Counted from the first letter of the stretch, positions 44,363-56,173 are shown. The stretch: DNA of 64,000 bases from Hemileia vastatrix (GCA_030280995.1 JASXTE010000001.1:3552501-3616500); one strand, 5' to 3'. The notes: generated by a model not told the origin, from the letters alone. Program-made: numbers and translations.

Positions 44363-45171
44363 TGTCACCGGACAACATATGCACAAGGTTGAGGGTGTTT
44401 CTGGAAGTGAGATGGAGGGAGGAGTTGAGAGACTTCTTTGAATTACAGAGGAAATATTCGAGGAAGTGATTTGAAGATGAGTCAAAGGAAGAGCTACTGC
44501 TTCGAGATATGTTTGATAAGAATTCTAATATAATTTAAAGGTAATATTAATATTCTTAGGATCTCACAAAGGGTTGGAAACTCAATAATCAAAGATTTAA
44601 GTTTTTAGAAATGATTACTGAGAAAATAAGGAAACGTACAATAATAATGATTTAACCTGAAGCTTTACCACTATTAACTATATATACATTTTATAATTTA
44701 ATTCTAAAGAAATATCGAACCAAAATCCAACCCCTTTTATATCCATTACTCCTCCTCACATTGACATCATACCCATGCATCATTCCGCACACCACAGACC
44801 TCCAAAAATACACCTGTCACACCTGGACCCTCCTCACTAACATCCTTTAACCCTTTAATCCTCCACTAACCATCTGGTCCATGCTCACTACCCCTGTTAA
44901 TAACCCACAGATACTTAATAAATCTTTTAGCGGAATATTGCATTAACTATTGCGCTGTGCATCTCTTAGCAAAGAAAAGACTATACACACTATTGAGAGA
45001 TTGACTAATTTAGATTTAAAGTTTAGATTAGCGCGGTTGAATAGTGAGTACACAAAGGAAAGTCGCAGTTGCTATGTAGAATTGTTTTCTGCGCTTTGAG
45101 TATGGATTTAGACCTCTGTATTATTGATTTAATGAGCTGCTTTTGCTTCAAGTGTCATGTGGCGCGTGACA
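44363..45171 (-). repeat. 3' LTR of the inner Gypsy
   Basis: 809-bp direct repeat of 51184-51991; plus-strand start TGTCACCGGACAAC, end GGCGCGTGACA. Bordered by the ATGCC target duplication at 44358-44362. Confidence 0.9.
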
Positions 45172-45172
45172 G

Positions 45173-46235
45173 ATGCCTGGGTATAAAACACAAGCTCCAT
45201 TGAGCATGAGACACATTCTTCCCACACTACTTTCTCTGACTCCTTCTTTTATTAATTATTATTTTTTTTCTTGTATTATGTTGAAATGCCCTACTCCAAC
45301 TCCCACACCTCCACACCCCAAAGCGGATGGTGGAATCATTACACGACAATATTTCCAAGCATGCACGGCCTGCAAATCTATGGAGTGTTTTTGCTTTGAA
45401 AGCACGGCCACACAAGGTCCTTGCCAGAAATGCAAGTTTTGCTGCTGGAGACAGGTGATGTGTGATGCTATATCAAAAAATGAGGACATTGAGCAAAGAT
45501 TTACCAAGACTAAGTACTGGGTAATCCCAAAGACCAAAGAGGTGGTGATGACATTTGGAATGTGTCGGTCGGGGACAATCATTTGGTAGAAGAAGTTGAG
45601 AAAGAGGTTGAGGATACCATGGCAACTTGGGTAACCCAGGCCACAGGTAAAAAATGAGTGGTAGAAGAGGAGGTGGATGAACTGGTCAAAGAGGATGAGG
45701 ATGAAGTTCCCATCTCAAACCGGACTCCAAAGAAGTAGCGGATAATCATCAAAGATGATGAAGAGGAGAAGGAAGTGACAGTAGTGGTCACCCCAAGGCT
45801 ATTTTTAGAGCCTGACCCGTTTTTTGAAGTAAGTCTGCCTTTTCTTGTTTCAAAATTTTGTTACTGATGACTGTATGTTTTTAGAATTTGGATGTCATTG
45901 CGGAAGCTCCAATTGTGGAGGCTGCGCCATTGCTGCCAGTTGAGGCAAGTCAACCGGCGGTTGATTCAAGGGAGGATAACGAGGAAACCCTTGACCAGGT
46001 ATGGTCAAAGAAACCTTGGCAGGGTCAACAAGCTCAATTCATCAAAAATTTAAGTGATGAGATTGACAAGATTGTTGATGCAGCCTCCTTCGATGTGGCA
46101 GAAGAATTACTGGAGATTGGAGAGGTGGTACTGGTAGGAGAGGAGGAGGTATTTGAAAAATGCAGGAAGGAAATAAGGGTGGTATTGGAAAAAATGAAGA
46201 AATTGGTTTGGGAGAAAATACAGGAGAAAATTTGA
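45173..46235 (+). pseudogene. Antisense accessory ORF of the inner Gypsy with a Cys cluster
   Basis: A second coding region runs opposite to gag-pol, starting at ATG 45173 two bases inside the 3' LTR. The first 138 aa carry a cysteine cluster, CTACKSMECFCFES followed by CQKCKFCCWRQVMCD, zinc-binding in appearance. After a frameshift near 45560-45590 an acidic coiled stretch continues (EEVEKEVEDT, KEDEDEVPISN), with two stops, then an intron with GTAAGT donor (45830-45884) and an exon encoding NLDVIAEAPIVEAAPLLPVE and a helical C-terminus (to 46235). Similar small antisense ORFs with Cys clusters occur, to my memory, in some basidiomycete Gypsy elements. Function unknown. Confidence 0.6.
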
Positions 46236-46239
46236 AATG

Positions 46240-47150
46240 GAAAGAGAAAAAAGAAAGAAAGAGGGAAGGAAAAGGGTAGAAAGCAATTTGTGTATTTATT
46301 TATTTATTTTATTTTGTTATTTTAATTGAAATTTTAATATATATTTTATAAGATTTTTAAAAAGAAAAAAGAAAAAGAAAAAGAAAGAAAAAAAATATTT
46401 AACTGAGAAAATTTTAGTTTTAAATTTTGAAAAGAAAGAAAAAATTTAAGTAAGAAGAAAAAAAATAGTTGATTGAAACAATTTTGTTTGAAATGAAAAT
46501 TTGATGAGAGAAAAATTTGTTATTTGTGAAAGTTTATTTATTAATTTTTTATTTTTATTTTTTGGGGGAATTTTGGTTATTTGAAAAGAAAGAAAAAATA
46601 GTTTTGAAAAAAGAATTTGAAAGAAAGAAGTAATTTGTTCAAAGAATTTTAAAAGAGAGATTTAAAGGTTGAAGTGAAGTTTTAGAAAGATTGTCATATT
46701 GAGTTTGTGAAATATTTTGATAGTTTGAAGAAAAAGAATTAAGGGAAAAGAAGAAAAAAAATATATTTTTTGAAAAAAAAGAAAAAAGTTTGAAAGGAGA
46801 AAAAGAAAGAAAGAAAAAAAAAATTAAAGGAATTATTAATTTTTTTTTAAGATTTTATTTTGATGAATTTGAAGACTCTATTTTTATTATTTTATTTTAT
46901 TTTATTTTTAATTTAACTTTTTAATTTAATTTATTTTTAATTTAGTTTATTCTATTTTATTTTATTTATTTAGTTTATTTATTTATTTTTAAAGAAGGTT
47001 GAAAAAGCTTTTGAAAAGAAGAAAGAAGGAAAGAGAAAACAAAGTAAGGATTTTTTAGAAGTAAAGAAGTTTTAGAATTTTAAGAAAATAAAGAAAAGAG
47101 AATGAAAAGAAAAAAAGAGAAGAGAAGAGAAAAATAAAAGAGAGCTCTAA
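46240..47150. other. Purine-strand low-complexity region of the inner Gypsy
   Basis: About 900 bp of GAAAGAAAAA and TTTATTTTATTT low-complexity sequence between the antisense accessory ORF and the end of pol. No coding sequence is seen. It could be the long 3' untranslated region of gag-pol. Confidence 0.6.
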
Positions 47151-47159
47151 GGTTTTGGT

Positions 47160-47837
47160 TTTAAAGGGTATTTAAGATGAAAAGATTTTAGGAGTTCAGG
47201 GGCGTTAGAAACATTGATGGCTGGTTCCCAGGATGTTTTGTCTGAGTCATTAAGGAAGCCTTCCCATTCCACAAGGTATTGAAGTTTCCCCTTGCGCATT
47301 CTTGAATCAAGGATACGGCTTACTTTCCACTCTAGATGGTCTTCTACTTTGAACAGTTCTGGAGGAGGTTGGTTCCTGCCCAGGCATGTTTCTCGAGCCA
47401 GTTCCAGGAGAGATATGTGAAAAACAGGGTGAATAGCCTGCCATTTAGGAGGTAGCTTGAGTCAAAATGCAGTTTTAGAGACTTTGGAGTCAATTTTGAA
47501 TGGTCCCAAGCGTTTTTCGGCCACTTTCTTTGATGGTCAACTTATGTTGACTGTTGAAAATACATAATTTTATTTCATTGTTGTTGGGTATGACTACACT
47601 ACCTTCAAAAACTAATAGACCTGATTCAATACTAAATCTTTTGGCCCCTTGCTTTGAGAGTATTTTGTCTTTTATCCCTAAACAATATTTGTCCTTCAAC
47701 TGAGCTTCAAGGATGTTCAATAGTGGATTTTGAAAAGATTGAATTGTGATTGAATTAAGTTGATGAGTCGTTAACATTGATTTGTTGAAGATTGATTTCA
47801 CATTTTCTGGGTTCTTGTCAGCAAATGCGTCCCCCAC
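47160..47837 (-). pseudogene. Integrase remnant with intact-looking chromodomain
   Basis: The N-terminal integrase linker ends ELKLCIFNSQH-like near 47530. The next sequence is EKRLGPFKI with KWQAIHPVFHISLLELARET, the C-terminal GPY/F region. The whole DDE catalytic core, about 200 residues, is missing, an internal deletion. A chromodomain follows: EWKVSRILDSRMRKGKLQYL with VEWEGFLNDSDKTSWEP and a final LKSFHLKYP. Its aromatic and acidic residues fit chromovirus integrases that target heterochromatin. Confidence 0.8.
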
Positions 47838-49850
47838 TGTGGGTAAACGTCGTCCCGACGTGACAAGATATCTGGGACAATACAGTTCTTACCTGGCCAA
47901 TAGGAAATATAAAAAGGAAATTCAGACAGAAATTCAGCCCACCTGGCTTGACACCTGGTTAAAACTTTGGAAGACATAAAGTATTTCAAAGCATTATGGC
48001 CAGTCAGGATTTGAAAAGAACTATCTAGGCTGAGAAGAAAAGAGTGCCATTTTGTAAGACAATGAATTGTAGCTAAAAGCTCTTTGTCATTAATTTCATA
48101 ATTTAATTCTGCCACAATGAGTTTGCGTGACTCAAAAGCAACAGGATGAAACAATTTTTTTTCAGGATTGAATTGAGAAATGACCCCTGAAATAGCATAA
48201 TTGCTAGCGTCTGTCTCGACAATTGTCAAAGCAGAAGGAACAAAAAGTGTCAAAGGATTGGAGCTGTGGTGAACGCAGTCTTCAATGCTTCAGATTCCTT
48301 TTGTGCTGTAGAAGTAAAAACAAAAGGAATATCTTTTCTAAGAAGAGAAGTAAGATTGGAAATAGTTTTAGAGTAATCTTTTATAAATCTTCTATAGAAA
48401 TTGGCAAAACCCAAAAATCCTTGGAGGGATTTAACGGTTTTGGGCTCAGGCCATTTCAGGACTTTTTGGACCTTTTTGTCGTCCATGACTAAACCATCAG
48501 TGGACAACGTAAACCCCATAAATAAATATATTTGAGATGGAATTCACATTTATTGTGCTTGGCGTAGAGACCGTGATCTTGAAGGAGATTTAAAACCTGT
48601 CGAACATGATAATATGCTCATCCAGTGTCTTCGAGAAAATTAAAATATCATCTAAATAGACAACAACAAATTGTTTGACAACATCTTGAAAGATGTCATT
48701 GACAAAGGTTTGAAAAGTTGATGGTGCATTACACAATCCAAAAGGCATAACTATATATTCAAAACTACCAAATCTAGTGTGCATTTCGGTCAGTGGTTCA
48801 TGACCTTCCGCAATGCAAATAAGATTATAAGCGCCTCTAAGATCAATTTTAGAAAAGAAATTAGCACCATTAAAAAGGGTAAGAAGCAATGACATAGGAG
48901 GAACAGGATATGCATTCTTCTTTGTGACTGTGTTGATCTTTCTATAGTTAACACAAAACCTAAGGCTACCATCTTTTTTCTTTACAAAAAGAACAGGGGA
49001 GCTGGTTGGAGATTTACTGGCTCTGATGAAACCTTTGGCTACATTCTCTGCAATGTAGTCTCAAAGAACTTGAGATTTTTCCTTCAACAAAGAATATAGA
49101 CAGGACCTATTAACTCTATTTGATGGACGTAGGGTCAATGAGGTGGTAACTTATTGGCCTTGTGGATTGAGAAAACATCAAGGAAATCAAAATAGATTCC
49201 TGGTAGAGTTGATTTAATGGCTTCAACAATGATTTGGTCGTCCTCATCATCTTCGAGAGAATCTGTCAAGGGAAGACCAAAATTAAGAGAGCATAATTTG
49301 ACTACTTCGAGGAAATTTAAATCCTCTTTGAGTGAAGTGATCAAGCTAGAAGGGTTAGCCAATTGCTCATTTAGAGAAAGATCAGATGCTTGAAAGTCAT
49401 CTGTCAGAGATTTGTCCTCTAGCAGGACGTTGTCAGACGGGTTGTTTAACTCCCTATTGACCTGCATTGAAGAATCAGAAGTATACTTAGCGCATGGGGT
49501 GATCAATCCCCGTGACCAATCAATTTCAGGATTCCAATGCGTTAAAAAGTCATGGCCAAGAATGGTATCGTCTATTCTTGGGGCGTCCAAGACTGATAAT
49601 TCCCACTCAAAGGGGGGAAAATTCGGAAAGTTGAAAACCCATAAAACTTTCTTACTTACCCAATATATGGGTTCCGCTGATTCAACCAAATAAATTGGAG
49701 TTTGATTGATATCTGTGAATATCAGCTTTAACTTCTCGGAAAAAGATAAACTGACAAAAGAAATTGAAGCTCCAGAGTCTATAAGACAACTGAAGGGGGT
49801 ATCCTCCTTAAAGAGAATGAATCTCAAGCGGTCTAAGGTAACTCCAGTCC
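47800..49850 (-). pseudogene. Protease, reverse transcriptase and RNase H of the inner Gypsy
   Basis: Minus-strand pieces: protease FSCLIDSGASISFVSLSF and DTILGHDFLTHWNPEIDW (49135-49827); reverse transcriptase [33 protein letters not shown] and the catalytic [14 protein letters not shown] (48590-48895); thumb VLKWPEPKTVKSLQGFLG (48250-48519); RNase H TIVETDASNYAISGVISQ, LNYEINDKELLATI and WPGKNCIVPDILSR (47798-48253). The YLDD catalytic box is intact, but a frame shift or stop separates each block. Confidence 0.88.
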
Positions 49851-49919
49851 TTAAGACATGGAGGTTCTGTGCACTGGGAGAGATAAGATAGTTTTCTTTG
49901 CACCCAAGTAATCTATCTA

Positions 49920-51107
49920 CTAGTTTTTTGACCTTGAACTAGTACCTTCTCTTTCCTTCAACTTTACACAATCTTCTAGCTTGTGCTTACCCCCACAATA
50001 CATACATAACCCATTATCTGCTCGTCTCTTCCTCTCAGCTTCTTTAAGTTCCCCTTTTGGATCCAGTACCTTACTGATATTTCCTGGGGTCAAGCTTTTT
50101 GGTTGAGGTTTGTCCTTTCCCTTATTGGGTTTGGATTGAGTCAAGGAGGATTGAGTTGTCCATGGGTGTGAAGAAGGTCCCAATTTAAAATTTAGGTATT
50201 GAGATTTGTTGGCTTATTGACAATGTTGTAGTTGTCCTTGGTAAACGCCGACGAGATCAAGGGTTCAATCCATTAAATCCATTAAAGTAGTCATCTTCTG
50301 ATCATAAAAATTTAATTGATCCAGAATCCTCGAAGGAAGTCCCTTTTTGAAATGATACTTGAGGGCAGCATCATTCCAACCTAATTGAGTTTGAAGTTCT
50401 CTGAAGTTTGAAATATATTCAGAGGCTTTACCATTATCACTCATGCGGAGGAAATCAAGTTCAATTTCTGCATTGTCAGTTTCATTAGGGTCACCGAACA
50501 ACATAAAAAGTTGGTCTTCAAACTTTTCCCAGTTATTAATGAGTAAGTGGGTTTTTGTCAAAGGGAGCATGATAAGATAAGGTTCAAACCACCTTGCTGC
50601 TTTTCTGGCTAGGAATAAAGAAGTGTAAACAACCTTCAATCGATTGTTATTGAAGATTCGAGGGTCATTATGGAACAGGAGCTTGCAGGTTTGCAAGAAG
50701 GGGCGCAATCTGTCTGGATGTTCTCCATTGAATTTATCAGGAGATTTCATGGAAGGAGTTTTGAATTTTTATCCCTCCAAAGACGTTGGATTTGAAAGGG
50801 TTTTCATGAAAAGTCTCATGAAGTCTTCTAGAGAGTTAGATGGTCCAGGTTCCGAAGGTTGACCAGAAGGGTGAGTAGCAGGGGCGGATGGTGCCTCATG
50901 CATCGTATCCTCTCCTTCTTCTTCCTTGCTAGAATAATCAAAATCCTGGGGGATGTCTTCTACAGATTGGACTGAGTGTCCCCATTCCCTAAGGTCAAGA
51001 GGTTCCAGGGAGTGAGTGTGGGAAACATGCCGTGTGGCTGTTGGCCTGCCTCTGGCGCAAGCCCTAGTAGTAGCGCCCACAGGAGGAGGGCTTTGAACAG
51101 GTGCCAT
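49920..51107 (-). pseudogene. Gag of the inner Gypsy
   Basis: From ATG 51107 (MAPVQSPPPVGATTRACARG) the N-terminal part is acidic and Pro/Ser-rich. After a stop near 50769 the capsid-like core follows (50265-50750): KFNGEHPDRLRPFLQTCKLL, KAARWFEPYL, EYISNFRELQTQLGW and FKKGLPSRILDQL. Then a zinc knuckle CMYCGGKHKLEDC appears at 49920-50183. Order and motifs are those of a retrotransposon gag (Ty3/Gypsy type). Confidence 0.85.
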
Positions 51108-51183
51108 TTTTAAAGAATTTAAAACACCTGAAAAAGGACATAGTAGTTCCAAAGAATGAGAACTATGGAGAATTAAATTATAC

Positions 51184-51991
51184 TGTCACCGGACGACCTA
51201 CGCACAAGTTCAAGGGTGTTCCTGGACGTGAGATGGAGGGAGGAGTTGAGAGACTTCTTTGAAGTACAGAGGAAATATTCAAGGAAGTGATTCAAAGATG
51301 AGTCAAAGGAAGAGCTACTGCTTCAAGATATTTTCGATAAGAATTCTAATATAATTTAAAGGTAATATTAATATTCTTAGGATCTCACAAAGGGTTGGAA
51401 ACTCAATAATCAAAGATTTAAGTTTTTAGAAATGATTACTGAGAAAATAAGGAAACGTACAATAATAATGATTTAACCTGAAGCTTTACCACTATTAACT
51501 ATATATACATTTTATAATTAAATTCTAAAGAAATATTGAACCAAAATCCAACCCCTTTTATATCCATTACTCCTCCTCGCATTGACATCATACCCATGCA
51601 TCATTCCGCACACCACAGACCTCCAAAAATACACCTGTTACACCTGGACCTTCCTCACTAACATCTGTTAACCCTTTAATCCTCCACTAACCATCCTGTC
51701 CATGCTCACTACCCCTGTTAATAACCCACAGATACTTAATAAACCCTTTAGCGGAATATTGCATTAACTATTGCACTTTGCGTCGCTTAGCAAAGAAAAG
51801 ACTAAACACACTATTGAGAGATTGACTAATTTAGATTTAAAGTTTAGATTAGCACGGTTGAATAGTGAGTACACAAAGGAAAGTCGCAGGTTCTATGTAG
51901 AATCGTTTCTGCGCTTTAAGTATAGATTTAGACCTCTGTATTATTGATTTAATGAGCTGTTTTTGCCTCGAGTGTCATGTGGCGTGTGTCA
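51184..51991 (-). repeat. 5' LTR of the inner Gypsy
   Basis: Direct repeat of 44363-45171; plus-strand start TGTCACCGGACGAC, end GGCGTGTGTCA, followed by the ATGCC target duplication at 51992-51996. Adjacent internal sequence on the minus strand begins TATAATTTAATTCTCC; it is not an obvious tRNA primer site. Confidence 0.9.
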
Positions 51992-51996
51992 ATGCC

Positions 51997-52069
51997 TTCA
52001 TGGACTTCAAGTAAAAGTTGTGATTCACCAGCTCCACTGTCTTCAGTGGTCCTGGGTGTCCTGCTATTA
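51997..52069 (-). pseudogene. Outer Gypsy integrase, fragment between the MITE and the inner Gypsy
   Basis: Minus-strand translation AGHPGPLKTVELVNHNFYL continues the HNYQI of the preceding RNase H/integrase frame once the MITE is removed. It ends at the ATGCC duplication of the inner Gypsy element. Confidence 0.75.
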
Positions 52070-52267
52070 GGGGGTATCAAAGTTAGAAATTTTTAAATAT
52101 TTAAAAGGCATTTCACAACACAAAAAGATAGTCACAAACTTGACATTAACTCTCAATAAAAAGGTGTTTTTGGGGCACAATATGTCATATTTTAAAAAAT
52201 AGTCATGGTTTATTTGGTGGAAAAAAGAGGTATTTTGAAATGGAAGATTTCTAACTTTGATACCCCC
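52070..52267. mobile_element. 198-bp MITE in the outer Gypsy integrase, TA duplication
   Basis: Ends GGGGGTATCAAAGTTAGAAA and its reverse complement TTTCTAACTTTGATACCCCC form perfect terminal repeats. TA lies on both sides (52068-52069, 52268-52269). Removing the MITE and one TA joins the host codons as SRHNYQIAGHPGPLKTVEL, an undisturbed Gypsy integrase zinc-binding region. The terminal GGGGGT-TCA pattern and the TA duplication match the larger element at 758-4470. Confidence 0.9.
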
Positions 52268-52269
52268 TA

Positions 52270-54990
52270 TTTGGTAATTGTGCCTAGACTTGACCACCTG
52301 CCTCTTGAGCTCTTCATCATTTGGCACCACAATCCTCCTATTCCAATACAGCCCTTCTCCTAACAAGTGATACTCCTCCAATCCTTTCATTATTAATACC
52401 TTCTTAGATAACAGCGCCTTCACCAACTCCTGCACCTTCATTACCCATTCTATCAAATATTCATCCAAAAACTCTACCTCAGTTAGGGTCACCCCCTCTT
52501 CAAGGTCCCCCTTCAACAAGGTTGCACCAAAAGTATGCAGCTGGTTTGGTGCTAGGTGCAAGTCAGGGCATTTTGATAGTGCATCAGGCTTGCCACTTTT
52601 ATTTTCTGGCCAAAATTTCACAACAAAATTAATTCTGCTTAGCAGTTCTACCCAGCTTTCTTGTTGGAGAGTCAACTTATTGGTGGTCAAAAAGGTTTTC
52701 AAATTTTTATGATCTGTGTAGATAATAATGTTTAAATGGTACGGTCCCCCTTCCAAGTAGTGGTGCAATGTTTTTAAAGATTCTACTAGTGCCAATATTT
52801 CCTTTTCATATACTTTATAGTTCACTTTGGCTCCTAGAAGTGTACATGAGAAATATGCTACTGGGTGTGAGAAAGTTTCAGCATTATATTGGGATAATAC
52901 TGCACCTAGAGCAAAGTCTGAGCAGTCGCATTCCAGAACAAATGGAATTAGTAATTCTGAGATGGAAAGAATAGGGGCTTTCACAAATTTCTTTTTCAGG
53001 TAATCAAAAGAATCTTGTTGGCTACCTATCCAATTGAATTTGGCTTACTTCTTTGTGAGGTTATGAAGTGGGCAGCAGATGTGAGAATATTTTTCAATAA
53101 AGCTGCAGTAAAAATTTTTAAAACCTAAGAATGACTTGAGCTCCTTTACTGATTTTGGAGTTGGCCACTCTATTACTGCCTTTACCTTCTCTTTGTCCAT
53201 CTGCACACTATCCTTTGAAATGATCATACCTTGATATGGGATTTCACTTACTGAGAAGACACATTTTTCTTTTTTTAACCATATTTGTGCCTCTCTCAAG
53301 TGCTTAAAACAATCCTTCACATATATCTGGTGTTCCTCCATTGATCTGGATTATATCAAGATTTAATCCAGTCTTACTGCTATATATCACCAGAAAATAA
53401 ACATGGGCACCTGATAGCAGGTGCCAATCCCTATCTTCGACTTAACTCAATTTCAACTCAGCTTTAATTCTTCTAGAAAGACTGCACACTGAAAAATGAG
53501 CACACTAGCTTGCATAACATCAAATCACATTTACTCTTAAATCAAAACTGAATTTAGGGAGAGGAACCTTCTAGCAGGTTACACTTGATTTTTTGCAGTG
53601 TCTATTCTTATTCTATCCCTGAAGATGCTATTGGTGAGGTTTTGGAATGTTGAAGGCACATTAAATGGACCAAAAGGCATTACCAACCATTCAAAATGAA
53701 AAAATTTAGTGCAGAATGCCAGTATATGTTCATCTTCTTCTTTCACATGTATGTTGTGGTAACCTGACCTAAGATCTACAGATGTGAAGATATCTGGACC
53801 ATGAAGACTATCAAATAGCTCACTAGTAAAAGAGAGGGGATATCTTATCTTTAACTTTAGCACATTTAACCTTCTGGAGTCCATGCAAGGTCTCAACAAC
53901 CTTTCCTTTTTTCCAGAAAAGATCACAAGGGCAGCCTAGGGAGATTTCAATTCTCTGATGAGTCCATTTTTTAAATTTTAATAAATCATCTCTTTTAGTG
54001 CTGTTGACTCCAAAGTTGAAAATGGGATTATACGGCTAAATTGAGGAGCTATGCCTTGCATCAGATCAATGGAAAAGTTTTACAGTTGGTGAGGTGGTAG
54101 AGTCTTGACTCCTTCATCTTTAAACAGAAGTAAGAATTCCCAATAAGCTTCAGGGACTATTTCCTTGAGACTTTTTGTTGGCTTTGAGGACTGGAAATTG
54201 GCTGAAATCTTGATGGATATGTTCCATACTGTTGTGTTGCAATCCATCTCCTCCTCTCCCACAAGCTCCCACTCCAAGGTCTGAAACTTAGCATCAAGAG
54301 AAAATTTCATTTCTTGCAGCAAGTCTACTGATGATAATAAAACACCAGTAGAATTTCTGGGAGGTGCCAAGGAGAAAATTCTTTCTCTGTGCTATCCACT
54401 TTTCCATTTTCTGCCTTCCCCCATCTCAATTGCACTTTCTCCTTCTCTTGGCATGCTTCATTCCCATTTGTGACCCACGCTCAGCCTGCTGCTTAGAATC
54501 AAGAGGAAGCATCAGTTATAGTGGCAAGTCAACTGATGATAACAAAAAATCAGAAAACTTGCCAGGATGGGCCTCTGACCCCTGAAGGGGCCAGGGGGCC
54601 AATACTTTAGCACCGGTGTTCCATTTCCTTCCCAGTTGAACTATCTTTTCTTTCCAGTCAGTGTGCGGGCTGTACTGGTCCAGCCATGTCATCCTCAGTA
54701 CAATTCAAGTTCATCATTTATGCCTTGCACTTAGCTTCCCTTCCATTCCACCAGAATCTGCAACAAAACTTTTATTTTAATTCTCCTCCCCCACCTGGTG
54801 ATTCATCAAACATAATTAGATGCCTGGGGTGGTCCAATTTTCATTTTTCATTTTTATTCCTCTGTAAAAAACTATTTGAAATAAAACAGTCTGTGGCCCC
54901 ACAGTCCAGCAGGGCTTGCACATTTGTTGTGCCCTCAAGGGTCATTAAAGGAAAGTTTAGTATAATTCAATTATCATTTACTTCAATTGG
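52270..54990 (-). pseudogene. Protease, reverse transcriptase and RNase H of the outer Gypsy
   Basis: Minus-strand pieces in order: protease LLDCGATDCFISNSFL (about 54875-54925); a linker (54080-54370); reverse transcriptase CMDSRRLNVLKLKIRYPL, FTSVDLRSGYHNIHVKEED and WLVMPFGPFNVPSTFQNL (53579-53926); then, after a 213-bp inserted MITE, a damaged YLDD box read as RLD*ILI and MEEHQIYVKDCFKHLREA, VEWPTPKSVKELKSFLGF-type thumb sequence (53045-53341); and RNase H ECDCSDFALGAVLSQY, with YTDHKNLKTFL (52067-52984). Domain order protease-RT-RNase H-integrase is that of Gypsy elements. Stops and insertions make it inactive. Confidence 0.85.
53388..53600. mobile_element. Candidate 213-bp CACTA-type MITE in the reverse transcriptase
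   Basis: Reading inward, the left end is CACCAGAAAATAAACATGGG and the right end (minus strand) CACTGCAAAAAATCAAGTGT. Each is followed at the same distance by a palindromic box (CACCTG-ATAG-CAGGTG and AACCTGCTAGAAGGTT). This layout, CAC end plus A-rich spacer plus CTAG-like palindrome, resembles the ends of the giant element. Flanks TAT and TCT allow a 3-bp duplication with one change. It interrupts the sequence just before the YLDD box. Confidence 0.5.
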
Positions 54991-55150
54991 CTGACATGCT
55001 GATAATTCTTCTACTAAGTCCCCTTTATCCTTTCCCTCTAATCTGCTCACAGAGGGCACAACCTTCACCCCCAAGCACTATCCATCACTTCACTAACCCT
55101 TATTTTTCTTCTAAACTCCCGCATTCGAGGCCCAGCCCTCTACTCATATG

Positions 55151-56173
55151 TGTTGTAGACAATCCTATAGTGCTAGCTATAGGCCTTGACTAAGGGAGTT
55201 GGAGTAAAACCAGAAAGAATAACCCCTGTCCCTTTAGAAAAATAGAGTGAGATTTACTTGCTAAAGTAAGTTGGTTCCTGTTTTGCTAAAGCTCCTTTTC
55301 AACACACTTGACTGCTTGATGAGCCAAGAAAGTAGTCCCCAGATAGACTACCAGACCAAAGAACTGAAATGTAGAACAAAGTCCACACCAGAGACAGCAA
55401 AGATACTTGATGTAGGCTGAAAATCCACACCAGAGACAGCAATAATACTTGCTATAGCTTGCAAGACTATAACAGAGAAAACAGTTGCCAAAGTTAAGTT
55501 AAATGAAGAACTCACTTGCAACAAACACAGCCAATTGTGGCCAGAAAACAGTGAAAACTGAGTGAGGAACAATGAGATCACCTCCGGATGGTTGTATGAT
55601 GATTAAGGTTGCCCCAAACTGTCTTATTCACTATGTACACACAGACCACTAACTAAGAGCCCATGCACACCCACCAATCTGGTGCCTGTACCCGCCAAAT
55701 TGCATAAAAAACCCTCCTGAAGCGCTCCCCAACCTCCTAAAACAGAGGCGGGCGGGCCGCCCGACGTCGGAGATGCCGCCTGAAGCGGCCCGGCCTCCCT
55801 GAAGCCAGAAAACCCACAAAAACCACTAATCTACTTAAAAAAATTAGCTACAACTACTAAAACCTTTAAAACATGGAATTTCACTATAACAACATTGAGA
55901 CATGAAATATAGAGAAAAATTAGCTCTATCCAATGGTGCTAAGCACTTAACCCTAAGACTTAATGTTAGCCCGTAAAACACGAAAAACAAAATTAAACAG
56001 CAATCTTTTATAAATGAAAAATGAGGAAATGACCCCTTAAAACTCAGAATATGAAAAATGTCTTCAAGACATAAAATATAGATAAAAACCAGGGCTATCC
56101 AATGATAGTACCCACATACCCGCAGACCCAATATCCACGGAATAAAACCAGAAAAATACCCAATTCCTTAACA
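55151..56173 (-). mobile_element. Candidate solo LTR between gag and protease of the outer Gypsy
   Basis: On the minus strand the segment starts TGTTAAGGAATTGGG and ends CTACAACA, TG...CA ends typical of LTRs. It separates gag from protease coding sequence. It holds a duplicated CCACACCAGAGACAGCAA block (55381 and 55428) and a CpG-rich patch at 55744-55800. Flanking 5-bp sequences do not match cleanly, so the limits are uncertain. Confidence 0.45.

Larger units (their letters stand above)
44363..51991 (-). mobile_element. Inner Gypsy chromovirus inserted in the outer Gypsy integrase
   Basis: Two nearly identical LTRs of about 809 bp (44363-45171 and 51184-51991), each with TGTCA...TGACA-type ends, bound a 7.6-kb element. 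The 5-bp ATGCC occurs before (44358-44362) and after (51992-51996). Gag to chromodomain reads on the minus strand. LTRs differ at only a few percent of sites, so insertion is fairly young, but the integrase core is deleted and coding frames are broken. Confidence 0.92.

Noticed and set aside
54364..55193. Plus-strand frames of 68-102 aa
   Set aside because: They are shadows of the minus-strand Gypsy protease and linker region.
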